Positions 8,519 to 14,249 of a stretch of DNA of 14,249 nt are shown in pieces. The stretch's first letter is position 1, and each line of letters opens with the position of its first letter. The stretch covers positions 1-14,249 of the forward strand of contig CALLAG010000218.1 of assembly GCA_938002705.1 (NCBI GenBank), in the 5' to 3' direction. Below the pieces are notes generated by a model. That model was not told the DNA's origin. It worked only from the letters and a program-made list of their open reading frames with translations, and ran no database searches. This DNA is from an uncultured Saprospiraceae bacterium. GTDB taxonomy: Bacteria > Bacteroidota > Bacteroidia > Chitinophagales > Saprospiraceae. The position numbers and the translations under genes are program-made.

Positions 8519-9340
8519 ATGAAAATCACTTCCATTGTATTCTTTGTATTTCTATCACTCAGTACATATTCTCAAAATATCACTGAAGTAGAGCTCACCT
8601 TTAACGGTATCATATTTCCTCGACTTACAACGACACAGAGGAATACAATCAATCCAGTAGCTGGACAATGTATATTCAATACTACTATATCAAATCTGGA
8701 GTGCTATAACGGCACTGACTGGATAATAAATGGAGGAACAGGACCACAAGGGCCAGCTGGGCCGCAAGGACCAGCTGGAATACAGGGCCAATCGGGACCC
8801 GCTGGGCCATCAGGTACAGCAGGACCATCTGGACCTCAGGGGCTATCTGGTCCAGCAGGACCTGGGGGAGCTCCCGGATCGCCAGGATCACCTGGTGCTA
8901 CTGGTGCACAAGGTCAGACAGGGCCACAAGGACCCCAAGGTATCAAAGGAGATATAGGCCTTACTGGACCAGCAGGGCCGGTAGGACAGGCAGGACCTCA
9001 AGGACCAGTAGGAATGGCTGGAGAAACTGGACCTCAAGGTCCTGTAGGACCTATAGGTCCTGAAGGTCCAATGGGACTTCAGGGCCCTCAAGGACCTCAA
9101 GGACAGGGTGGTCCGATGGGACCTCAGGGATTACAAGGCGAAGAAGGTATACAAGGTGAGACAGGACCAGAAGGAATGTCAGGACCACAAGGTCCCCAAG
9201 GTCCAGCAGGCTTAGATACGATGACATTACTCACCTCATTTCCATCTAATCCAACCAATAATCAAGTATACCTAATAGAAGTAAATAATATCCCTACCCT
9301 TCAGTGGTATAATATAAATACTGGCTGGCATCAGCTATAA
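8519..9340 (+). CDS. Collagen-like exported protein with uninterrupted Gly-X-Y rod
   Basis: The product is 273 residues. A signal peptide covers about 1-18 (TYS|Q). Residues about 28-70 carry FNGIIFPRLTTTQRNTI...GQCIFNT...ECYNGTDW, the short N-domain common in Bacteroidota proteins related to tail-fibre or collar parts (consensus iPRmTt.qR..I...G...YnG..W). Residues 75-233 are 53 Gly-X-Y triplets without a break, dominated by GPQ, GPA and GPV, with very few charged residues (one K, a handful of D/E). The last 40 residues, including NQVYLIEVNNIPTLQWYN and GWHQL, form a compact aromatic end that may seed trimer formation. Collagen-like rods are trimeric and usually surface-exposed, so a stalk, adhesin or matrix protein is inferred. 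There is no YPNP sorting tail. The gene stands alone, with 182 bases before it and 659 after. Confidence 0.9.
   Translation: MKITSIVFFVFLSLSTYSQNITEVELTFNGIIFPRLTTTQRNTINPVAGQCIFNTTISNLECYNGTDWIINGGTGPQGPAGPQGPAGIQGQSGPAGPSGTAGPSGPQGLSGPAGPGGAPGSPGSPGATGAQGQTGPQGPQGIKGDIGLTGPAGPVGQAGPQGPVGMAGETGPQGPVGPIGPEGPMGLQGPQGPQGQGGPMGPQGLQGEEGIQGETGPEGMSGPQGPQGPAGLDTMTLLTSFPSNPTNNQVYLIEVNNIPTLQWYNINTGWHQL
8741..9217 (+). repeat. Tandem 9-base coding repeat of the collagen-like rod
   Basis: Fifty-three glycine codons fall every nine bases, mostly in GGA/GGT/GGC-CCA/CCT/CAA-type units. Synonymous codons vary from unit to unit, so the array is diverged at DNA level and is probably more stable than a perfect satellite. 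The regular composition also produces long open frames in other phases and on the other strand, which are not genes. Recombination between units could change rod length in nine-base steps without breaking the frame. Confidence 0.9.
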
Positions 9341-9542
9341 ATAGATATCTACCAGAGAATATATAAAGCAACAGTAGAATAAAACACTTACTAAAAATCC
9401 CATAGTATATAATGACTTAATATCAGTAATACATAGAACGATAATTAATAGCTCATATCTATACAATACTACATACTCATTATATAACTAAGCATCAGTA
9501 AACGTATAAATAAAAATAAGCGTTTCTATACATCTAACATTA

Positions 9543-9580
9543 AAGGCTGAAGATTCTATTGAAAATGAATCTTCAGCCTT
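9543..9580. repeat. Perfect 14-bp inverted repeat (hairpin)
   Basis: The arms AAGGCTGAAGATTC (9543-9556) and GAATCTTCAGCCTT (9567-9580) match exactly around a 10-base loop. There is no T tract after the right arm (GTTGGACG follows), although each arm ends in AA/TT. It could be a terminator for the collagen-like gene whose stop is about 200 bases upstream, a bidirectional processing hairpin, or one end of an intergenic repeat element. Confidence 0.75.
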
Positions 9581-9897
9581 GTTGGACGAAGCGTAGCCAA
9601 GTAGGTGATAAGTTCTATGTCATTTCGATTTTGCTGATGAGTGGGATTATGTAAGAGATCAGCGATAGATATATTTTCTATTTAATAATAGGTTTGTTTG
9701 TTATGATCTGTGTTACGATGTTATTCAACATGGGTAATCATCTAATTGTGTAGTGCTCATACAAGATACGATTGAGTATGGTAGATTGGAGTAGATGATA
9801 TAGATAGGACATTTTTGTATTCGGTACTTTTATATACTACCAATCGATATTTTTTATACGTTACAAAAAAATCTTAATTTTTTCATAAAGATATTAT

Positions 9898-9919
9898 GTA
9901 ATCCTCTTTTTATGGCGTC
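9898..9919 (+). promoter_or_regulatory. Possible ECF sigma-factor promoter for the VWA gene
   Basis: GTAAT (9898-9902) is followed by 13 bases and then CGTC (9916-9919). GTAAC-like -35 and CGTC -10 boxes are typical of many ECF sigma factors. The gap is somewhat shorter than the usual 15-17 bases, so the match is tentative. The position would leave a leader of about 75 bases before the ATG at 10000. No sigma-factor gene is in the window. Confidence 0.3.
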
Positions 9920-9932
9920 CTATCAGTGATAG
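9920..9932. promoter_or_regulatory. Perfect 13-bp palindrome matching the tetO core, possible operator
   Basis: CTATCAGTGATAG reads the same on both strands around a central G/C. Together with the C before it, it is identical over 14 bases to the central part of the well-known Tn10 tetO2 operator. It touches the possible -10 box and lies 67 bases before the VWA start codon, a sensible place for a repressor site. No TetR-family gene is visible here, so the partner is unknown and chance is possible. Confidence 0.35.
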
Positions 9933-9999
9933 TCCATTATACAATCTGTATTAGGCTGTCTCTACTATTTTTATTTTATCACTTATAAAATTATTCGTC

Positions 10000-11910
10000 A
10001 TGAAACGAACAGCTACTCTTATGTCCCTACTCACGGCTATTTGTATAGGGCTTATATCATTCAGTAATATCGATAATGCTTATCAATTTGTTATAGGAAC
10101 GGTCATAGATGACGAAGGTATTCCAATCATCGGTGCTAATGTAATTGTGAAAGGCACTACTGTAGGTGCAATTACAGATATTGATGGGACTTATTCTATC
10201 GAGGTACCTACAGGTGGGCAATATTTGATTTTTTCATTTACGGGATATTCCACAGAGCAGATCGAGTATACAGGTCAGAAAACTATTGATGTAACTATGA
10301 GCACTAATAGTAGATTGATCGATGAGGTCGTCGTTGTTGGCTATAAGAAACCAATGCGAATTTTCAATAAGATATTCTCTAAGTCGGAGAGAAAAAAACC
10401 TAAGTATAATGTAGTGTCTAGTGCACTACAAGCTACATGTGCTGGAGTTAGTATTTCTGGATATTCAGGTAGTGACCAGCAAGATCATAGGAGTCAGGAA
10501 TCATATGATCAGATTATAGATAATCGATTTGCGTCAGCTACTCACAAGGCAATCTCTACTTTCTCGATAGATGTAGATAGGGCAGCTTATAGTAATGTCA
10601 GAAGATATATAGATGATGGGGGACTGCCGCCACCTGATGCAGTAAGGATAGAAGAACTGCTTAATTATTTTAGCTATGATTATCCGCAACCAGAATCTGA
10701 TGTCCCATTCGCTACTTATAGCGAGCTCTCATCATGTCCATGGAATGATAAGCATCAGCTACTCAGGATAGGTGTACAAGGCAAGAATGTAGATATGGGC
10801 AAGCTGCCTCCTTCTAATCTTGTTTTTCTGATAGATGTATCTGGAAGTATGAATTCTGAGAATAAGCTACCACTTGTACAGAAGACATTGAAGTACTTAG
10901 TAGCTCAGATGAGACAAGAAGATTATATCTCATTGGTTGTATACGCAGGTGCTGCGGGAGTAGTCTTACCGCCAACTTCGGGAAAACAAAAAAATATAAT
11001 CATCAATGCAATAGATGGCCTCAGTGCTGGCGGCAGCACTGCCGGTGCAGAGGGTATAGAATTAGCTTATGAATTAGCAAAGAAGACATATCGTGTGCAG
11101 GGTAATAATAGAGTCATCCTCGCTACGGATGGAGACTTTAACATAGGTATCTCTTCTGATGAGGGCTTAGTGAAGTTAATAGAGAAGAGAAGAGACGACG
11201 GTATATTTCTGTCAGTTCTTGGATTCGGTATGGGCAATTATCAAGATGCTAAGATGCAGAAACTTGCTGATAGTGGCAATGGGAATCATGCCTATATAGA
11301 TAACATGCAAGAATCAATGAAATTATTTGGTGATGAATTTGGAGGAACACTATTTACTATAGCCAAAGATGTCAAAATACAAATAGGATTTAATGATAAG
11401 AAAGTAGCAGCTTACCGGCTCATAGGCTATGAGAATAGAATGCTGGAGACTGAGGACTTTAGTGATGATGCAAAAGACGCAGGAGAATTAGGGGTAGGGC
11501 ATTCGGTGACAGCTCTCTATGAGATCATCCCTCACGGGATGGATAGTGACATGTTACCTACAACTGATAAAGATGATGGTAAAATGGAAAAGTATACACC
11601 ATACACGAAAGGAGAGTTAGCCAGTATTAAGTTGCGATATAAAGATCCACTTGGATCTGTAAGCCGACTCATAGAAAGCTCTATATCTGATAATATTGAG
11701 TCACCTACAGACGACCAGAGATTCGCTGCAGCCGTAGTAGAATACGGATTAGTATTAAGAGATTCTGAATATAAAGGATCAGCTAATCTTAACTCCGCTA
11801 TCAGTAGAGCTAAGAACGCCAAAGGCATCGATGCCGATGGTCTCAGATCTGATTTTGTAAAAATGATGCGAAAGACTAAAAAATTGTACAATGGCTTAGC
11901 GTCTAAGTAA
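10000..11910 (+). CDS. CarboxypepD_reg plus von Willebrand factor A domain protein, YfbK-like
   Basis: The product is 636 residues. A hydrophobic export segment lies at about 6-22. Residues 31-100 form a carboxypeptidase-like regulatory domain (GTVIDDEGIPIIGANV...GTTVGAITDIDGTYSI). DEVVVVGY at 108-115 is the motif that follows this domain in SusC-type TonB receptors, and SALQATCAGVSISG (141-154) echoes the receptor plug. Residues about 172-230 match the vWF_A N-terminal domain of YfbK-like proteins (STFSIDVDRAAYSNVRRYI, LPPPDAVRIEELLNYF). The VWA domain spans about 272-440 with a complete metal site: DVSGSM (D279, S281, S283), T347 in GGSTAG and D377 in ATDGD. Residues about 456-632 fit DUF3520 (YfbK C-terminal). 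A metal-dependent adhesion or scaffold role at the cell envelope is inferred; the substrate is unknown. It is monocistronic, with a possible ECF promoter upstream and a hairpin terminator 38 bases after the stop. Confidence 0.9.
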   Translation: MKRTATLMSLLTAICIGLISFSNIDNAYQFVIGTVIDDEGIPIIGANVIVKGTTVGAITDIDGTYSIEVPTGGQYLIFSFTGYSTEQIEYTGQKTIDVTMSTNSRLIDEVVVVGYKKPMRIFNKIFSKSERKKPKYNVVSSALQATCAGVSISGYSGSDQQDHRSQESYDQIIDNRFASATHKAISTFSIDVDRAAYSNVRRYIDDGGLPPPDAVRIEELLNYFSYDYPQPESDVPFATYSELSSCPWNDKHQLLRIGVQGKNVDMGKLPPSNLVFLIDVSGSMNSENKLPLVQKTLKYLVAQMRQEDYISLVVYAGAAGVVLPPTSGKQKNIIINAIDGLSAGGSTAGAEGIELAYELAKKTYRVQGNNRVILATDGDFNIGISSDEGLVKLIEKRRDDGIFLSVLGFGMGNYQDAKMQKLADSGNGNHAYIDNMQESMKLFGDEFGGTLFTIAKDVKIQIGFNDKKVAAYRLIGYENRMLETEDFSDDAKDAGELGVGHSVTALYEIIPHGMDSDMLPTTDKDDGKMEKYTPYTKGELASIKLRYKDPLGSVSRLIESSISDNIESPTDDQRFAAAVVEYGLVLRDSEYKGSANLNSAISRAKNAKGIDADGLRSDFVKMMRKTKKLYNGLASK

Positions 11911-11948
11911 TTTGTACAAATGATCTGCTCGAATTATCTGATAACTCA

Positions 11949-11984
11949 TAGATCTGCTTAGCACTTATATGCTAAGTGGGTCTA
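11949..11984 (+). terminator. Hairpin terminator after the VWA gene
   Basis: TAGATC-TG-CTTAGCA pairs with TGCTAAG-TG-GGTCTA around a CTTATA loop. The inner 7 bp are perfect, the TG/TG step pairs as two wobbles, and the outer 6 bp include one G-T, giving a 15-bp stem. It starts 38 bases after the stop at 11910 and is followed by the AT-rich TATATTATG, not a clean T tract, so the terminator role is likely but not certain. Confidence 0.65.
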
Positions 11985-12052
11985 TATATTATGATAATAA
12001 TAAGATGGAAATAAAAGTAATATGTGTGAGTTTGTCCCATGCATTACAGTTT

Positions 12053-12068
12053 CCTCCGCTGTCGGAGG
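12053..12068. repeat. Small perfect hairpin CCTCCG-CTGT-CGGAGG
   Basis: Six G+C-rich base pairs close on a four-base loop inside otherwise AT-rich DNA, and AGTGGAATC-type purine-rich text follows. Short hairpins of this composition recur in intergenic repeats of Bacteroidota, so it may be the remnant of such an element. It lacks a T tract and is not a convincing terminator. Confidence 0.5.
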
Positions 12069-12229
12069 TTAGGAGTGGAATCTTAATAATGTTTTATATG
12101 ACTACTAATTATTGTGTACTAATAAGGCCTATTAGAAAATTAATTAACTTGAGGTATTTAAAAGCCGTTAGTTGCATTTTATTATTATAAAATCACTATT
12201 TTGAATTAACTTAGAAGATCATAGTCCTT

Positions 12230-12237
12230 TAGTTTTG
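12230..12237 (+). promoter_or_regulatory. Bacteroidota-type -7 promoter box for the DUF6624 gene
   Basis: TAGTTTTG fits the TAnnTTTG consensus of the Bacteroidota primary sigma factor exactly. A TTTG at 12200-12203 could serve as the -33 box, but the 26-base gap is longer than the usual 19-21. A start point a few bases after 12237 would leave a leader of roughly 65-70 bases before ATG 12312. Confidence 0.35.
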
Positions 12238-12311
12238 GAGCTTTTATACACTGAAATTTAAAATGCTATTTCTTGCTTTCATTATTATCAATCATTAAAA
12301 ATATAAAACTC

Positions 12312-13292
12312 ATGAACAAGCTGATACTCACAATCCTGATAGGAATACTAAGTCTCAATATCTCCTATAGCCAAGATCAAGAAAAGTATGGAGAATCAGT
12401 AAGGGAGGCTTCGGCCTTATATGATTCTAAGGACTATATGGCGTCATCACTCAAGTACAAGGAAGCATTCGATCACTTAGGTGGCAAAGCTTATCCTAAT
12501 GACAGGTACAATGCAGCTTGTTCTTATGCATTAGCAGAGGATGTAGAGAATGCCTTCTATCATCTATACTACTTAGCTGAGAATCCTAACATCAAGTATA
12601 GAAACTATAATCACATCACCGTAGATACAGATCTGAAAATTCTATATAAGGACGAGCGATGGGATAAGTTGCTCACCATCGTCAAAGCTAATAAGGATGA
12701 TTACGAAAAAGACTTTGATCAAGAACTTGTCAGAACATTAGACACCATATACCAATTAGACCAGAGTTATCGTATGCAGATAGATGCTATAGAAGAGGAG
12801 TATGGCCGAGAGTCAGAGGAGATGAAAGCTCACTGGCAAGTAATAAATGAAACCGATTCTATCAACCTCATTAAAGTCACTAATATACTAGATGAGAAAG
12901 GATGGCTTGGCGCCAATGTTATAGGTGGACAAGGAAACACGACGCTATTCTTAGTCATACAACATGCTGATATGGAAACGCAAATTAAGTACCTGCCGAT
13001 GATGAGAGAAGCGGTAGCAGCAGGTAATGCAAGAGGAAGTAGCTTAGCATTGTTAGAAGATAGGGTAGCACTCCGACAAGGCAATCGTCAGATCTATGGT
13101 AGTCAGATAGGCAGAGATAAGGAGTCAGGAGAATATTATGTATCACCACTCGTAGATCCAGAGAATGTCAACGAACGCCGTGCAGAAGTAGGTCTCGGTC
13201 CCATAGAAGATTACGTCGGTAGGTGGGATGTCATCTGGGATGTAGAGAAGCACAAGGTCCGAACGGCTAAGATCGAAGCGGAAGAGAAGTAG
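12312..13292 (+). CDS. Exported TPR plus DUF6624 protein
   Basis: The product is 326 residues with a signal peptide at 1-20 (SYS|Q). ATG 12312 is chosen because the frame can be extended only to a TTG at 12273, which would put 13 extra residues before the MNKLILTILIG signal start. Residues about 23-125 hold TPR-like helices (YGESVREASALYDSKDYMASSLKYKEAF, then YNAACSYALAEDVENAFYHL) ending in the DxDLKILYKDERWDKLL pattern seen at the end of such groups. Residues about 138-308 match DUF6624: GRESEEMKAHW, NILDEKGWLG, GGQGNTTLFLVIQHAD, YLPMMREAVAAGNA, ALLEDRVALRQGNRQIYGSQ and RRAEVGLGPIEDYV. The conserved His218, Asp220, Asp250 and Arg251 suggest a binding or catalytic site, but the family's function is unknown. 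The protein is probably periplasmic, as it has no sorting tail. It stands alone between two long gaps. Confidence 0.9.
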   Translation: MNKLILTILIGILSLNISYSQDQEKYGESVREASALYDSKDYMASSLKYKEAFDHLGGKAYPNDRYNAACSYALAEDVENAFYHLYYLAENPNIKYRNYNHITVDTDLKILYKDERWDKLLTIVKANKDDYEKDFDQELVRTLDTIYQLDQSYRMQIDAIEEEYGRESEEMKAHWQVINETDSINLIKVTNILDEKGWLGANVIGGQGNTTLFLVIQHADMETQIKYLPMMREAVAAGNARGSSLALLEDRVALRQGNRQIYGSQIGRDKESGEYYVSPLVDPENVNERRAEVGLGPIEDYVGRWDVIWDVEKHKVRTAKIEAEEK

Positions 13293-13436
13293 CTTATTTC
13301 GTTAGTTGTAGATGTGATTTGTTAAGACGTATATACAATTAGAGCTCACTTTATTATTGCTGATTTGTCGTGGCTGTATGTGATGCTATAGCGGATATAT
13401 GATTGACAGGAGATAACTTACATAAAAACAGTATCC

Positions 13437-14249
13437 ATGAAATTTTCATTAGTAATTATCTCAGCATTCTTATTTTCGTTTTCGTTGATTGGACAAAGTC
13501 CTTATTCGAATTTTGAGTTACTCGATCACACTGATGATCAGACAATTCTCTCTTCTTATGTTGTAAATGGTGACGATATCATTTATGTAGTTCAGGATCT
13601 GAAGCGTGGATTAGTATCGACTTCTGTGAAGCTTGTAAGAGATGGAGAGAATCCTGTTGATCTATTAGATAGTCCATTAAAATTTAGATCTGAGTCAAAG
13701 GTGTTATTTAATGCTGATGGCTCACTGAGGATAATGTTATTCAACTTAATTAATTCTGCTAATGATGACTTTAGGTCTGATTTCGTAGAAATCATAGAGC
13801 AAGCTGATGGTACTTACAGTACAAGGAGAATCCTAAATCCAGACATTTTTTATTTTGATAGAGTTACATCTATGGCATTAGACTCTACTGATAATCTCTA
13901 CGTGATAGTAGAAGGTCAAAGATTACTCAAGTACAGCGAAGATACTCTCCAGAATGAGCTGCAAGCCGATAACTTATACAAAAGTAAACTGCATAAAAAT
14001 TCCAATGGAATAGTATGCTTACTTAGTATAATTGATTCTTTAATCTATACAATAGACGACATCGATCTAATAGAAGTCAATGACTTGCCTCATCAGATAA
14101 TAGAATCTAAAGTCATCAATGGTGACAATTGGTTATTGACAGAAGATAAAGAAGTTCTAATTTATAGTAAAGACTTTTCTACATTGTTGCATCAGTTAGA
14201 TGTGCCTTTTGATATCGAATCACTCGATCAAGTTGATGACTATAATTCT
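13437..14249 (+). CDS. N-terminal part of an exported, possibly propeller-like protein (runs off the window)
   Basis: ATG 13437 opens a frame of 271 codons with no stop before the right edge. A clear signal peptide (MKFSLVIISAFLFSFSLIGQ, cleavage near residue 19) is followed by beta-rich text with short repeating strands such as SYVVNGDDIIYVVQD, KVLFNADGSLRIMLFN, MALDSTDNLYVIVEGQRLLKYS and NGDNWLLTEDKEVLIYS. The D-x-x-G/D-N-L-Y-V-x-x pattern is usual in beta-propeller or NHL-like proteins of Bacteroidota, many of which end in a T9SS sorting domain; that end would lie outside the window. There are no catalytic motifs in the visible part. The gene follows the DUF6624 gene by 144 bases on the same strand, with no terminator seen between them, so read-through is possible. 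Confidence 0.85.
   Translation, partial: MKFSLVIISAFLFSFSLIGQSPYSNFELLDHTDDQTILSSYVVNGDDIIYVVQDLKRGLVSTSVKLVRDGENPVDLLDSPLKFRSESKVLFNADGSLRIMLFNLINSANDDFRSDFVEIIEQADGTYSTRRILNPDIFYFDRVTSMALDSTDNLYVIVEGQRLLKYSEDTLQNELQADNLYKSKLHKNSNGIVCLLSIIDSLIYTIDDIDLIEVNDLPHQIIESKVINGDNWLLTEDKEVLIYSKDFSTLLHQLDVPFDIESLDQVDDYNS

Larger units (their letters stand above)
9341..9999. other. 659-base gene-free interval between the collagen-like and VWA genes
   Basis: No credible coding frame was seen on either strand. The first 200 bases are very AT-rich and featureless. A perfect hairpin occupies 9543-9580. It is followed by less AT-rich text (about 9581-9660, including GGACGAAGCGTAGCC and TGTCATTTCGA) that resembles the decayed intergenic repeats often found in Bacteroidota. 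Poly-A and poly-T runs lie near 9850-9880, and the last 100 bases hold a possible ECF-type promoter and a perfect palindrome before the VWA gene. Confidence 0.6.
11985..12311. other. Gene-free interval between the VWA and DUF6624 genes
   Basis: A 73-codon frame from 11969 to 12190 starts inside the terminator hairpin, has no recognisable motif and shows no signal peptide, so I do not call it a gene. The interval holds a perfect 6-bp hairpin (12053-12068) in a locally G+C-richer patch and a good Bacteroidota -7 box near 12230. Confidence 0.6.

Noticed and set aside
8685..9100. Several open frames in other phases and on the minus strand inside the collagen-like gene
   Set aside because: They come from the nine-base periodic composition of the Gly-X-Y repeats and encode low-complexity sequence with no start context.
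11532..11891. 119-codon minus-strand frame inside the VWA gene
   Set aside because: It lies antisense within a well-supported domain (DUF3520), and its product has no recognisable features.
11969..12190. A 73-codon plus-strand frame
   Set aside because: It starts inside the hairpin terminator of the VWA gene, has no recognisable motif, and its composition matches spacer DNA.

Overview
This window looks like chromosomal DNA from a free-living or particle-associated member of the Bacteroidota. The evidence is low G+C, Bacteroidota-type protein families (DUF6624, a CarboxypepD_reg-plus-VWA protein, the iPRlTt..R N-domain collagen-like protein), and two proteins ending in a type A C-terminal sorting domain (YPNP motif) of the type IX secretion system (T9SS). 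The mix of T9SS cargo, a beta-helix protein with a CDDGIKNGDE cysteine motif and a 3-coathanger-like end would suit the class Saprospiria, but that placement is an inference. No tRNA, rRNA, CRISPR array, insertion sequence or phage module was recognised.

Layout: the tail of an upstream MORN/YwqK-like gene (2-94); a seven-repeat propeller-like T9SS protein (226-1749, +); a convergent right-handed beta-helix exported protein (1778-3775, -); a coiled-coil gene broken by an apparent one-base frameshift and starting at TTG (4014-4972, +); a PA2169/DUF2383 four-helix-bundle gene (5138-5596, +) with a strong intrinsic terminator; a large exported protein with a phosphohistidine-like segment followed by a PEP/pyruvate-dikinase ATP-grasp domain and a T9SS tail (5820-8336, +); a collagen-like exported protein with 53 uninterrupted Gly-X-Y triplets (8519-9340, +); a 659-base gene-free stretch with a perfect 14-bp hairpin, an ECF-like promoter and a tetO-like palindrome; a CarboxypepD_reg plus VWA (YfbK-like) protein (10000-11910, +) with a terminator; a TPR plus DUF6624 exported protein (12312-13292, +); and the first 271 codons of another exported protein that runs off the window (13437-14249, +).

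Almost every gene stands alone, with 140-660 bases of AT-rich DNA before it, so this is not one operon. The common theme is the cell envelope: seven of the ten genes begin with an export signal and two carry T9SS sorting tails. The most unusual items are the exported dikinase-like protein, which would need a nucleotide or phosphoryl donor outside the cytoplasm, the uninterrupted collagen-like rod with its tail-fibre-like ends, and the frameshifted coiled-coil gene, whose first 176 codons have no ATG, GTG or TTG of their own in the main reading frame. I found no clearly new multi-gene system.
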